Positions 36,399-44,671 of a DNA stretch of 64,000 nucleotides are shown here, one piece after another. The stretch's first letter is position 1, and each line of letters opens with the position of its first letter. Both the position numbers and the translations under genes were made by a program. Where the stretch lies: positions 37,128 through 101,127 of the forward strand of contig JAWKHS010000023.1 in assembly GCA_041394705.1 (NCBI GenBank), written 5' to 3'. The DNA comes from Vicinamibacterales bacterium. Its GTDB lineage: Bacteria > Acidobacteriota > Vicinamibacteria > Vicinamibacterales > UBA2999. Under the pieces are notes generated by a model. That model did no database searches and was not told the DNA's origin. It was given only the letters and a program-made list of their open reading frames with translations.

Positions 36399-37775
36399 AT
36401 GGCAGATCCGTGTGCGGTAACCCGGCGTCGGTTCCTCGGTGGCTCGGCGGCGGCGCTCGGTGGTCTCACGACGGGATTGCTCGGAGAGACGCTGTCGGCG
36501 CAGGCCCCGAAAGCGCCCCCGCGGGCGCTGCCCCTGGCGGACCTCCGGCCGTCCGGCGCCCTGGACGAAGCGTACTGGTGGAAGGTTCGCGGCCAGTTCA
36601 ACGTCGTGGACGGACTCACCTTCATGAACAACGGCACCTATGGCCCGACGCCACGCGTCGTCGTGGAATCGCTGGCGAAGTACGAGCGCGAGCTCGCGGA
36701 GGATCCGACCGACAACTACAGAAACGACGGCCGCGATCACGTGCGCGCGCGCATGGCCGCGTTCGTCGGCGCCTCGCCCGACGAAATCGCCCTCACGCGC
36801 AGCACGAGCGAGGGGATGAACATCTTCACGCGCGGGCTGGACTGGAAGGCCGGCGACGAAGTGGTGTTCTGCACCCACGAGCACGGCGGCGGCATCCAGC
36901 CGTTGCAGCAGGTCGAGGCCCGCTACGGCGTCAAGCTCGTGCGCGTCGAGATCCCGTCGCCGCCGGAGAGCGTCGATCAGATCGTGCAGATCTACGAGCG
37001 CGCCATGACGCCGAAGACGCGGCTCCTCATGGTGAGCCACATGACCTACGTGACAGGGCTCGTCAGTCCCATCAAGGAGCTGGCGGAGCTCGCGCACGGC
37101 AAGGGCGCCCTCATCTCGGTCGACGGCGCGCACCCGCTCGGCATGCTGGATCTGAATCTGGCCGCCACCGGCATCGATCACTACGCCGCGGCGGGGCAGA
37201 AGTGGCTGCTCGCCGGGACCGGCACGGGCGTGTGCTACGTGAAGCGCAGCGTTCAGGACCGCGTCTGGCCGCTCATGGGCTACGCCGATCTCAAGACCAC
37301 GAACGATCCGACGGCCTCGAGCTACGGCGCCCGCAAGTACGAGCTCGGCGGCCAGCGCAACGTGCCGAGCTTCATGGCCATGGCCGACGCCCTGGACTTC
37401 CACGAGGCGATCGGCAAGAAGAACGTCGAGGCGCGCGTCCGGCAGCTGTCGACGGCGCTGCGCGCCGGCTTGAAGTCGATTCCCGGCGTGAAGATGTGGA
37501 CGTCGGAGGACCCACGCTTCTCTGCGGGCCTCACGCTCTTCTCGGTCTACGACATCCCGATGGGGAACGTGGTGAAGGGCATCTACGACTTCAACCGCGT
37601 CTGGATTCGCACCATGGCCACGGGCAATCTCAACGGCGTCCGCGCCGCCACGCACATCTACAACCGGCCCGAGGAAGTCGACATGCTGCTCGAGGCGGTG
37701 ACGCACGTCTCCAAGAACGCCTCGAAGTTCAAGAGCATGAGCATGGCTGCCCGCGGGCCGGCGGAGTTCGACTAG
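36399..37775 (+). CDS. Tat-exported class V aminotransferase (isopenicillin N epimerase-like)
   Basis: 458 residues. A clear twin-arginine signal, TRRRFLGGSAAALGGL, near residues 8-24, is followed by a complete PLP-dependent fold type I domain: FMNNGTYGPTPRVV, TRSTSEGMNIFTRGL (phosphate cup), CTHEHGG, ISVDGAHPLGMLDL (Asp that contacts the PLP nitrogen) and AAAGQKWLLAGTGTGV with the Schiff-base Lys. An exported PLP enzyme is unusual and Tat export of a folded holoenzyme would explain it. Substrate unknown; cysteine desulfurase, epimerase or lyase chemistry is possible. The ATG at 36399 follows GGAAGGAGG and is preferred to an upstream in-frame GTG. Confidence 0.85.
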   Translation: MADPCAVTRRRFLGGSAAALGGLTTGLLGETLSAQAPKAPPRALPLADLRPSGALDEAYWWKVRGQFNVVDGLTFMNNGTYGPTPRVVVESLAKYERELAEDPTDNYRNDGRDHVRARMAAFVGASPDEIALTRSTSEGMNIFTRGLDWKAGDEVVFCTHEHGGGIQPLQQVEARYGVKLVRVEIPSPPESVDQIVQIYERAMTPKTRLLMVSHMTYVTGLVSPIKELAELAHGKGALISVDGAHPLGMLDLNLAATGIDHYAAAGQKWLLAGTGTGVCYVKRSVQDRVWPLMGYADLKTTNDPTASSYGARKYELGGQRNVPSFMAMADALDFHEAIGKKNVEARVRQLSTALRAGLKSIPGVKMWTSEDPRFSAGLTLFSVYDIPMGNVVKGIYDFNRVWIRTMATGNLNGVRAATHIYNRPEEVDMLLEAVTHVSKNASKFKSMSMAARGPAEFD

Positions 37776-37799
37776 CGGCGGGGAGACGCGTTGGGACCG

Positions 37800-37825
37800 G
37801 GGACCAGGGACGAAACCCTGGTCCC
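37800..37825. terminator. Bidirectional hairpin between convergent genes
   Basis: GGGACCAGGG and CCCTGGTCCC form a perfect 10-bp stem with a 6-base loop, between the stops at 37775 and 37833. Its GGGACC sequence links it to the mini-repeats at 16561, 20513 and 54159. Confidence 0.7.
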
Positions 37826-37832
37826 GGCGCCC

Positions 37833-39014
37833 CTAGATCATCTCCACGGCCAGCGCGACGCCGTTGCCGCCGCCCAGGCACAGGGTGGCGATGCCGCGCT
37901 TGCCGCCGCGGTCCTTCAGCGCGTACAGCAGCGTGGTCAGCACGCGGGCGCCGGAGGCGCCGATGGCGTGGCCGAGCGCCACCGCGCCGCCGTGGACGTT
38001 GACCTTCGCGGCGTCGATGCCGAGTTCGCGGATCACGGCCACGGCCTGGACCGCGAACGCCTCGTTCAGCTCGAAGAGGTCGACGTCCTGCAGGTGCCAG
38101 CCGGCCTTCTTCGCCACCTTCCGCGACGCCTCCACCGGCGTCATCAGCAGCATCTTCGGCTCGAGTCCGCTCGTGGCCTGCGCGACGATGCGGGCCATGG
38201 GCGTGAGGCCCAACGCCTGCGCCCGCGCCGCCGACATCACGACCAGGGCCGCCGCGCCGTCGTTCACGGGGGGCGCGTTGCCGGCCGTGACCGTCCCGTC
38301 CTTCTTGAACGCCGGCTTGAGGTTCCTGAGCGTCTCCGGCGTCGTGTCGGCGCGGACGGACTCGTCGGCCGCGAACACGATCGGCGCGCCCTTCTTCTGG
38401 GGCAGCTGCACGGGCAGCAGTTCGGCCGCGAACTTGCCCGCGGCCTGGGCGGCCGCCGCCTTCTTGTGGCTGTCGGCCGCGAACGCGTCCTGTTCGTCGC
38501 GCGTCACCTTGTAGGCGCCGGCGACGGTCTCGCCGGCGTTGCCCATGTGCCAGTTCTCGAACGGGCACCACAGGCCGTCGTGGATCATCGCGTCGATCAT
38601 CTGCGCGTGGCCCATTCGCAGGCCCTCGCGCGCCTTGGCGAGGAGATACGGCGCGTTGCTCATCGACTCCATGCCGCCGGCCACCGCGATCTCGATGTCG
38701 CCGGTCTGGATGCCCTGCTGCGCGAGCATCACGGCCTTCAGGCCCGACCCGCACACCTTGTTGATGGTGAGTGCCGCGACGTGGTGGGCGAGGCCGCCGT
38801 TCAGGGCGGCCTGGCGGGCCGGCGCCTGGCCGGCTCCGGCCGAGACGACGTTGCCCATGATGCACTCGTCCACGGCGGCAGGATCGACGCCGGCGCGGGC
38901 GACGGCTTCCCGCACCACCAGGGCGCCGAGGGCGGGCGCGGAGAGGTCCTTCAGGGCGCCGAGGAATTTTCCCGTGGGGATTCGCACGGCGCTGACGATG
39001 ACGGCTTCATTCAT
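37833..39014 (-). CDS. Acetyl-CoA C-acetyltransferase (thiolase)
   Basis: 393 residues, standard for biosynthetic or degradative thiolase. N-terminus EAVIVSAVRIPTGKFLGALK, nucleophilic Cys88 in INKVCGSGLKAV, the NEAFAVQ His/Asn loop, GGAVALGHAIGASGAR, and the C-terminal CLGGGNGVALAVE with the second catalytic Cys. It condenses two acetyl-CoA or cleaves acetoacetyl-CoA. Its start overlaps the DUF721 stop (ATGA), so it is the second gene of that unit. No other beta-oxidation or PHB genes are adjacent, leaving the pathway open. Confidence 0.92.
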   Translation of the reverse strand: MNEAVIVSAVRIPTGKFLGALKDLSAPALGALVVREAVARAGVDPAAVDECIMGNVVSAGAGQAPARQAALNGGLAHHVAALTINKVCGSGLKAVMLAQQGIQTGDIEIAVAGGMESMSNAPYLLAKAREGLRMGHAQMIDAMIHDGLWCPFENWHMGNAGETVAGAYKVTRDEQDAFAADSHKKAAAAQAAGKFAAELLPVQLPQKKGAPIVFAADESVRADTTPETLRNLKPAFKKDGTVTAGNAPPVNDGAAALVVMSAARAQALGLTPMARIVAQATSGLEPKMLLMTPVEASRKVAKKAGWHLQDVDLFELNEAFAVQAVAVIRELGIDAAKVNVHGGAVALGHAIGASGARVLTTLLYALKDRGGKRGIATLCLGGGNGVALAVEMI

Positions 39015-39355
39015 GACGATGCGTTCTCCGGTGCTGGGGCTGGACGTCGCGAGGCGCGGCGCGCGCGGGGTTCGGGGCGTCCGGCGACGTCGATCTCGGT
39101 GACCACGCCGGGGCCCAGCCAGGGCTCGAGCCGCTGGACGAGTTCGCGGCGCAGGCGGTGCAGTTCGGCGGCCCAGCGCGGGTCGGTGCTGCGGACCACG
39201 AGGACGCCGCCGGCGTCCAGCGTCACCTGGGTCACGTTGGCGATGGCGGCGCCGCAGGCCGCGCGCCATGCGAAGGCCACTTTCTCTGGTGTCAGGGGCG
39301 CCTGGCGCACCGCGCCGGCCAGCACCGACGGCAGCACCTGACGCGCATGATCCAT
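39011..39355 (-). CDS. DUF721 (DciA-like) protein
   Basis: 114 residues. The segment from VLPSVLAGAV through LRRELVQRLEPWLG has the KH-like pattern of DUF721, including FAWRAACGAAIANVTQV and VLVVRSTDPRWAAELHRLR. DciA members load the replicative helicase in bacteria without DnaC; whether this short version does so is inference. A TATTCT box ends 6 bases before the ATG, implying a leaderless mRNA. It overlaps the thiolase gene by ATGA and diverges from maf. Confidence 0.8.
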   Translation of the reverse strand: MDHARQVLPSVLAGAVRQAPLTPEKVAFAWRAACGAAIANVTQVTLDAGGVLVVRSTDPRWAAELHRLRRELVQRLEPWLGPGVVTEIDVAGRPEPRARRASRRPAPAPENASS

Positions 39356-39361
39356 CGGCCG

Positions 39362-39367
39362 AGAATA
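39362..39367 (-). promoter_or_regulatory. Putative -10 box (TATTCT) of DUF721-thiolase unit
   Basis: On the minus strand TATTCT ends exactly 6 bases before the ATG at 39355. There is no Shine-Dalgarno sequence. One of the clearest leaderless layouts here. Confidence 0.5.
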
Positions 39368-39443
39368 TCACTCGCCGCGCCGTCGGACGCGGCGCGGGCT
39401 CCGGCGCGGCCGCCGCGGGCTGAGTATCCTGGTCGGCGACTCC

Positions 39444-40058
39444 ATGCCGCAACGCCCTGAACGCCCGCTCGTTCTGGCCTCCGCCTCGCCGCGCCGGGCG
39501 GAACTCCTCCGGGCGGCGGGGCTCGCCTTCACGATCGACGTGGCCGACGTCGACGAGACGCCGCGGCGGGGCGAACCCCCCGACACGTACGTGCGGCGCC
39601 TCGCGGAGGCCAAGGCCGCGGCGGTCGCGGCGCGGCGTCCCGGAGACCTCGTACTAGGCGCCGACACGACCGTGGCGCTCGACGGCGAGATCCTCGGCAA
39701 GCCCGAGGACGCCGAGGACGCGCGCCGGATGCTGCGGCGCCTGGCGGGGCGGGCGCACCGCGTCCATACGGGAGTGGCGCTGGTGTGCGGATCGGACGTC
39801 CGGACGGCCGTCGCCAGCACGACCGTGCGATTCACGCCCCTGTCAGAGGACGAGATTGCGGCCTACGTCTCCACCGGCGAGCCCATGGACAAGGCGGGCG
39901 CCTACGGCATCCAAGGAGAGGCGGCCCGGTTCGTCGCCGGGGTGGACGGCCCGCACGACAATGTGGTCGGGCTGCCGATCGCGGAGGTCCTCGGCCTGCT
40001 TCGGGATTTTCCGGAGGCGGCCGGGACGATTGCGCCAGGGAGCCCCGCCGGGCCCTGA
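39444..40058 (+). CDS. maf: Maf-family nucleoside triphosphate pyrophosphatase
   Basis: 204 residues. LVLASASPRRAELLRAAGL is the family's N-terminal signature with the substrate-binding Ser-Pro-Arg; LGADTTVALDGEILGKP holds the metal-binding Asp, and DKAGAYGIQGEAARFV the second active-site strand. The enzyme hydrolyses non-canonical or dTTP/UTP-type nucleotides to monophosphates. The C-terminal GSPAGP tail is extra. A GC hairpin (CGGGCC/GGCCCG, 40049-40066) spans the stop. It is followed by the Ccm operon with its own promoter. Confidence 0.92.
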   Translation: MPQRPERPLVLASASPRRAELLRAAGLAFTIDVADVDETPRRGEPPDTYVRRLAEAKAAAVAARRPGDLVLGADTTVALDGEILGKPEDAEDARRMLRRLAGRAHRVHTGVALVCGSDVRTAVASTTVRFTPLSEDEIAAYVSTGEPMDKAGAYGIQGEAARFVAGVDGPHDNVVGLPIAEVLGLLRDFPEAAGTIAPGSPAGP

Positions 40059-40122
40059 ACGGCCCGCGGAATCCTCGTGTCCGCCGGACCGGATGCGCGG
40101 CATGGATCCTGCCCGACTGTGG

Positions 40123-40151
40123 TTGACCCCGTGCCGAGGCAGGGATACTCT
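40123..40151 (+). promoter_or_regulatory. Sigma-70-like promoter of the Ccm operon
   Basis: TTGACC (40123-40128), a 17-base spacer, then TACTCT (40146-40151). The leader is about 30 bases and contains GGAAG ahead of the ATG at 40190. All following genes to 47574 are tightly packed and probably share this promoter. Confidence 0.6.
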
Positions 40152-40189
40152 AGGCATGGACGTACCCCCGTCACCGGAAGTCTTTGACC

Positions 40190-40627
40190 ATGAAGCACAA
40201 AGCTATCAAAGTCGGTATCACCGGGCTCGTCCTGGCACTGTCGTTCGCTGGCCTGCTGTACTCCACGATGGCCGAGAGTACTGAGTACTACAAGCACGTC
40301 GACGAAGTGATGGTCGCCCCGCAGTCCTGGTACGGCAAGAGCCTCCAACTGCACGGTTACGTGGTCCCGAACAGCATCCTCAGGAAGCGCAACTCGATGG
40401 AGTACCGCTTCAAGGTGCAGAGCCAGGGCCAGGTCGTGGATGCCAGCTACAACGGCATCGTGCCCGACACGTTCCAGGACGACGCCGAAGTCGTGCTGAA
40501 GGGCGTGCTGAGCAAGGACGGCTTCGCCGTCCATCCCAACGGCGTCATGGCGAAGTGCCCCTCGAAGTACGAGGCCAAGGTGGACACGAGCGGCGCCGCG
40601 ACGGCGCCGAGAACCGGCACGGAGTAG
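40190..40627 (+). CDS. ccmE: Heme chaperone CcmE, CxxxY variant
   Basis: 145 residues. N-terminal membrane anchor (about residues 5-27), then the OB-fold body with YYKHVDEVMVAPQSWYGKSL, LHGYVVPNSILR and FKVQSQGQVVDASYNGIVPD. In the usual protein heme attaches to the His of an HxxxY motif near the C-terminus. Here the corresponding sequence is MAKCPSKYEAK, so Cys123 replaces His and Tyr127 is kept. Such CxxxY CcmE proteins are known from some sulfate reducers and archaea with a modified Ccm pathway. The ATG at 40190 after GGAAG is preferred to a TTG six bases earlier. Confidence 0.92.
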   Translation: MKHKAIKVGITGLVLALSFAGLLYSTMAESTEYYKHVDEVMVAPQSWYGKSLQLHGYVVPNSILRKRNSMEYRFKVQSQGQVVDASYNGIVPDTFQDDAEVVLKGVLSKDGFAVHPNGVMAKCPSKYEAKVDTSGAATAPRTGTE

Positions 40628-40681
40628 GACCGGCGGCGCCGGCGAGTGCCGGCCGCTGCACTCGCATTCCCGGAACCTGAG

Positions 40682-43198
40682 ATGGCCACACTCGGCGCGT
40701 CGTTGCTCGTCCTTGCATTCGTGATGTCCGCTTATGCCGCCGCGGCCTCCGTGGTGGGCGGGCGGCGCCGCCATACGGGCCTCATCGAAAGCGGCGTCGG
40801 GGCTCTGTACCTCGTGGCCGCGATCATGACCGTCGCCACTGGCGTGATCGTCCACGCGTTCGTGGTCGGCGACTTCTCGATCCGCTACGTCCAGCGCTAC
40901 TCGGAATCGGCGCAGCCGCTCGGGTACAAGCTCGCCTCCTATTGGGGCGGCCTCGACGGCTCGATCATGTTCTGGGTCTTCCTGCTGTCGCTCTTCGGCG
41001 CCGCGGCGGTCCGGATCAACCGAGAGCGGCACCGCGAGCTCATCCCCTACGTCGTGGCCACGCTGAGCGTGGTGCAGATGTTCTTCCTGTTCGTGATGAT
41101 CGGGCACAACAACCCGTTCGCCACCTACCTGACGCAGGCGCCCACCGCCGGCGAGGGCCTCAATCCGCTCCTGCAGAACTTCTACATGGCGATCCATCCG
41201 CCAACCATGTACTCGGGCTTCGTGGGCCTCACCGTCCCCTACGCCTTCTGCATCGCGGCGCTGGTGACCGGACACCTCGACGACAGTTGGCTGCGCGCGG
41301 TCCGCCGCTGGACGATGTTCGCGTGGTTCTTCCTGTCGCTGGGGCTCACGCTCGGCATGATCTGGGCGTACGAGGAGCTCGGCTGGGGCGGCTTCTGGGG
41401 CTGGGATCCCGTGGAGAACGCCGGCCTCCTGCCGTGGTTCACGGCGACCGCCTTCCTGCATTCGGTCATGGTGCAGGAACGCCGGGGCATGCTGCGCGTC
41501 TGGAACGTGACCCTGGTGATCGTCACCTTCTTCCTCACGCTCTTCGGCACCTTCATGACGCGGTCCGGCGTCGTGCAGTCCGTGCACGCCTTCGGCGAGG
41601 ATCGCCAGCTCGCCCTGATGTTCACGGCCTTCATGAGCGCCACGCTGATCTTCAGCTTCGGCTGGGTGATCTACCGGCTGCCGCTGCTCAAGGCCCGCAA
41701 CGAGCTCGATTCGTGGGCGTCTCGTGAGGCGGCCTTCCTGGCCAACAACTGGGTGCTCCTCTTCTCCGCGATCTTCGTGCTCTTCGCCACGATGTTCCCG
41801 ACGCTGTCGGAAGCCATCGCGGGCGAGCGGCTCACCGTGGGCCCGCCGTTCTTCAACACCTGGATGACGCCGGTCGGCCTCATCCTGCTCCTCCTGACGG
41901 GCACCGGCCCGCTCCTGGCGTGGCGGTCGACGACGCTCGCGAACATGCGGCAGCAGTTCCAGTGGCCGATCCTGGCGGGTCTCGTCGCCGGCGGCGTCAC
42001 CTACGCGGTCGGCATCCGCGTCTGGACGTCCGGCCTCTGCTTCGTGCTGTGCGGCTTCGTGGCCGGCACCATCACACAGGAGTTCCTGCGCGGGGCGGCC
42101 GTGAGGCGGCAGTCGACGGGGACCGACATGCTCACGGCGCTCATCGGGCTGGTGGGCCGGAACAAGCGCCGTTACGGCGGCTACGTCGTGCATCTCGGCA
42201 TCGTGCTGATGTTCCTCGGATTCGCCGGCGAGGGGTTCGGCCGCGACGAGCAGGCGCTGCTCAACCCCGGACAGCAGGTCCAGGTCGATCGGTACGTGCT
42301 GAAGCTGGACTCGATCCGCGCCACCGAGGACGACCAGAAGCAGATGGTCACGGCGAACATCACCGTGAGCGACACGAGCGGCAAGGTGCTCGGGACGATG
42401 GCGCCGGCGAAGTGGTTCTATCGCAGCCGGCCCGATCAGCCGACCACGGAAGTCGCCATCCGCCGTTCGCTGGCGCAGGACCTCTACATCGCCATGGCGA
42501 GCTTCGAGCTCGGCGAGCAGAGCGCGAGCGTCGAGATCCACGTGAACGAGCTGGTCAACTGGATCTGGGTGGGCTTCGGCATCCTGGCCGTGGGCACCGG
42601 CATCGCGCTCCTGCCCGAGCAGGCCTTCGCGTTCGCCGCGGCCCGCGTCGGCGCCGAGGCGACGGCGGCACTCGTGCTGGCGCTGGCGCTCTTCGTGCCC
42701 GCGCCGGCCAGGGCGCACGGGCTCGGGGCTGAGCAGGACCCGTCGGCGGTGTCCAGTACCGGCCCGCCCGCCTCGACCGGCACCATCGTCTTCCGGTCGC
42801 CGCTCGAGCGCGAGCTGGCCGACGAGGTGATGTGCACCTGCGGCGGCTGCAACCTGCCCGCCGGCACGTGCGGGATGATGAACTGCCACGGCAAGGAAGA
42901 GCAGCTCGCCAAGATCCACGACCTCGTGTCACAGGGGATGGATCGGGACGCGGTGCTCGCCACCTTCGTCCGCGACGCCGGCGGGCAGCACATCCTCTCG
43001 CGGCCCCTCGACCAGGGCTACCACCGGCTGCTGTGGCTGCTGCCGTACGCGTTCGCCGCACTGTCGGCCGGCGGCCTGGCCGTGCTGGCGCGCCAGTGGT
43101 CGCGCGACCGCGCGGAGGCGGAGCCGGCTGCCGCGTCGGCCGCGCTCGACGCGTCGCTCCAGCAGCAACTCGACGATGAGCTCCGCGACCTCGACTGA
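40682..43198 (+). CDS. ccmF: CcmF fused to a Cys-rich CcmH-like domain
   Basis: 838 residues, about 200 longer than CcmF. Residues 1-690 are a complete CcmF heme lyase core: SYWGGLDGSIMFWVFLLS, AIHPPTMYSGFVGLTVPYAF, the tryptophan-rich heme-handling motif WGGFWGWDPVENAGLLPWF near residue 235, and a periplasmic loop before the last core helix. After a Pro/Ala linker comes a CcmH-like domain: VMCTCGGC, then a helical LAKIHDLVSQGMDRDAVLAT and QHILSRPLDQGYHRLLWLLP with a final membrane helix. The expected LRCxxC pair is expanded to Cys718, 720, 723, 730 and 735, with His736 next to the last Cys. No separate CcmH or CcmG is seen. The ATG at 40682 starts the first helix. Confidence 0.88.
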   Translation: MATLGASLLVLAFVMSAYAAAASVVGGRRRHTGLIESGVGALYLVAAIMTVATGVIVHAFVVGDFSIRYVQRYSESAQPLGYKLASYWGGLDGSIMFWVFLLSLFGAAAVRINRERHRELIPYVVATLSVVQMFFLFVMIGHNNPFATYLTQAPTAGEGLNPLLQNFYMAIHPPTMYSGFVGLTVPYAFCIAALVTGHLDDSWLRAVRRWTMFAWFFLSLGLTLGMIWAYEELGWGGFWGWDPVENAGLLPWFTATAFLHSVMVQERRGMLRVWNVTLVIVTFFLTLFGTFMTRSGVVQSVHAFGEDRQLALMFTAFMSATLIFSFGWVIYRLPLLKARNELDSWASREAAFLANNWVLLFSAIFVLFATMFPTLSEAIAGERLTVGPPFFNTWMTPVGLILLLLTGTGPLLAWRSTTLANMRQQFQWPILAGLVAGGVTYAVGIRVWTSGLCFVLCGFVAGTITQEFLRGAAVRRQSTGTDMLTALIGLVGRNKRRYGGYVVHLGIVLMFLGFAGEGFGRDEQALLNPGQQVQVDRYVLKLDSIRATEDDQKQMVTANITVSDTSGKVLGTMAPAKWFYRSRPDQPTTEVAIRRSLAQDLYIAMASFELGEQSASVEIHVNELVNWIWVGFGILAVGTGIALLPEQAFAFAAARVGAEATAALVLALALFVPAPARAHGLGAEQDPSAVSSTGPPASTGTIVFRSPLERELADEVMCTCGGCNLPAGTCGMMNCHGKEEQLAKIHDLVSQGMDRDAVLATFVRDAGGQHILSRPLDQGYHRLLWLLPYAFAALSAGGLAVLARQWSRDRAEAEPAAASAALDASLQQQLDDELRDLD

Positions 43199-43859
43199 CC
43201 CCGGGCTCCGCCCGTGGCAGTTGTTCCTCCTGGCCGGCATGCTGGCCGCGACGGCCGTCGTCATGGTGTCGAAGGGGCAGGCGATGTCGTCGGTGGTCGT
43301 GCTGAGCCTCACCGTCGTGTCGTCGAGCCTGGTCGCGATGGCCGGCTACCGTTCCCTGGCGCCCCTGTTCTCGGCCCCGGCCGACACCGACGAGGTCCCC
43401 GTGATTGGACGGGCCCGCGCGGCGCTCGAGCGGGAGAAAGCACTGGTGCTCCGCACCATCAAGGAGATCGAGTTCGACCACGCGATGGGGAAGACGGCCC
43501 CGGCCGACTTCGAGGACATGCGCGATCGGCTGCGGGTACGCGCCGCGGGGCTGCTGCGGCGGCTCGAGGGCAGCGACTTCCGCACGGCGGTCGAGCGCGA
43601 TCTCGCGGCTCGAGCGACCAGCGCGGGGCAGGCGCCGGCTGTCGTCGCGCCGCCGCCCCTGGCAGAGGCTCCCGCACCGCCGTCTCCGGCAACGCCGGCG
43701 CCGCAGGCGCCGCCCGAAGCCCCGGCCCCGCGGGTCCCGGGTGCCGTGGTCGCGCCGTCCACGCTGGCGCGCCTGTGTGGCGGGTGCGGCGGCGTCAACG
43801 ACGTGGACGCCCGCTTCTGCAAACACTGCGGATCGGCACTCGTCGGGGCGGCGTCGTGA
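43176..43859 (+). CDS. CcmI-like membrane protein with C-terminal zinc ribbon
   Basis: 227 residues, beginning 23 bases inside the ccmF-ccmH gene. Two N-terminal hydrophobic helices (about residues 14-32 and 38-55) are followed by a charged helix, LVLRTIKEIEFDHAMGKTAP then ADFEDMRDRLR, which strongly resembles the cytoplasmic loop of CcmI. About 60 Pro/Ala-rich residues follow, then a zinc ribbon LCGGCGGVNDVDARFCKHCG near the C-terminus with two CxxC pairs. CcmI presents apocytochrome to the heme lyase; the zinc ribbon is not part of the standard protein. Function by context is cytochrome c assembly. Confidence 0.75.
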   Translation: MSSATSTDPGLRPWQLFLLAGMLAATAVVMVSKGQAMSSVVVLSLTVVSSSLVAMAGYRSLAPLFSAPADTDEVPVIGRARAALEREKALVLRTIKEIEFDHAMGKTAPADFEDMRDRLRVRAAGLLRRLEGSDFRTAVERDLAARATSAGQAPAVVAPPPLAEAPAPPSPATPAPQAPPEAPAPRVPGAVVAPSTLARLCGGCGGVNDVDARFCKHCGSALVGAAS

Positions 43860-44671
43860 ACGCGCGGGTGCTCGCGGTCGGCCTGATGTGCGCGGTTGCC
43901 CTGGCCCTTGGCGCCGGCGGCGCCGGCGCGCAGGTGGCGATGCCCGATGCGCGCCAGATGTCGGGCATGCCGCTTCCCGCGGGGGACCTGCCCAACGGCA
44001 CGGTCACGGTCCGCGTCGTCCGTGAGCGCATGGGGAACAACGTGCCGGGTCAAGAGGTGGTCCTCACGACGCCGGAGGGCACGGTCTCGGCCGTGACCGA
44101 CGCGCAGGGCCGCGCCGAGTTCTCGAGCGTCACGCCCGGCACTCAGGTGACGGCATCGACGACGATCGACGGCGAGACGCTGCGCTCCCAGGCGTTCGCG
44201 GTGCCCTCGTCCGGAGGCGTGCGAGTGGCCCTGGTCGCCGGGACGGACAAGGCGGCGGCCGCCGAGGCGGACGCCAACGCCAAGGCCGCGGCGGGTCCGG
44301 CACGCACCGGGGCCGTCGTGTTCGGGCCCGACACCCGGATCGTCCTGGAGTTCCAGAACGACGACCCGACGTTCTTCTACATCTTCAGCGTCGTGAACAG
44401 CGCGCGCGTGCCCATCCAGCCGCCGAAGACACTCGAGCTGACCCTCCCCGACGGCGCGACCTCGGCCTCCATCGTCAGCGGACCGGCCGGTCTCGCGCGC
44501 CTCGACGACCTGGTGCTGGCACTGGCCGGGCCGTTCCCGCCGGGCAGCACCGAGTTCCAGGTGGCGTTTCGCCTGCCTGCGTCGCAGACGATGCGGATCA
44601 GACAGGCGTGGCCGGCCCACCGTCGAGGGCATCCTCGTGGCCGTCCAGAAAGGCCGGCCAGCTGTCCATGA
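43856..44671 (+). CDS. Exported carboxypeptidase-regulatory-like protein, N-terminal part (probably frameshifted)
   Basis: As it stands 271 residues, starting at GTG in a GTGA overlap with the preceding stop. Signal peptide ending GAGAQ, then a beta-sandwich of carboxypeptidase-regulatory type: NGTVTVRVVRERMGNNVPGQ, VVLTTPEGTVSAVTDAQGRA, VTPGTQVTAS. A second beta domain begins at FQNDDPTFFYIFSVVNSARV. The last 17 residues (HRRGHPRGRPERPASCP) are Arg/Pro-rich and look like out-of-frame translation. Deleting one C from CCC at 44616-44618 restores TVEGILVAVQK, and deleting one A from AAA at 44649-44651 joins this to the next open frame, giving one protein of about 406 residues ending at 45078. 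The alternative is two genes coupled by ATGA. Confidence 0.65.
   Translation: MNARVLAVGLMCAVALALGAGGAGAQVAMPDARQMSGMPLPAGDLPNGTVTVRVVRERMGNNVPGQEVVLTTPEGTVSAVTDAQGRAEFSSVTPGTQVTASTTIDGETLRSQAFAVPSSGGVRVALVAGTDKAAAAEADANAKAAAGPARTGAVVFGPDTRIVLEFQNDDPTFFYIFSVVNSARVPIQPPKTLELTLPDGATSASIVSGPAGLARLDDLVLALAGPFPPGSTEFQVAFRLPASQTMRIRQAWPAHRRGHPRGRPERPASCP

Noticed and set aside
34205..38002. Very long plus-strand open frames (1265 codons here; also 1752-4985 minus, 5250-8129 plus and 39902-42919 minus).
   Set aside because: Each runs across several well-supported genes in another frame or strand and encodes composition-driven sequence without domains.
40049..40066. Hairpin CGGGCC/GGCCCG across the maf stop as an intrinsic terminator.
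   Set aside because: Stem is only 6 bp, overlaps the coding end and has no T tract; kept only as a remark in the maf entry.
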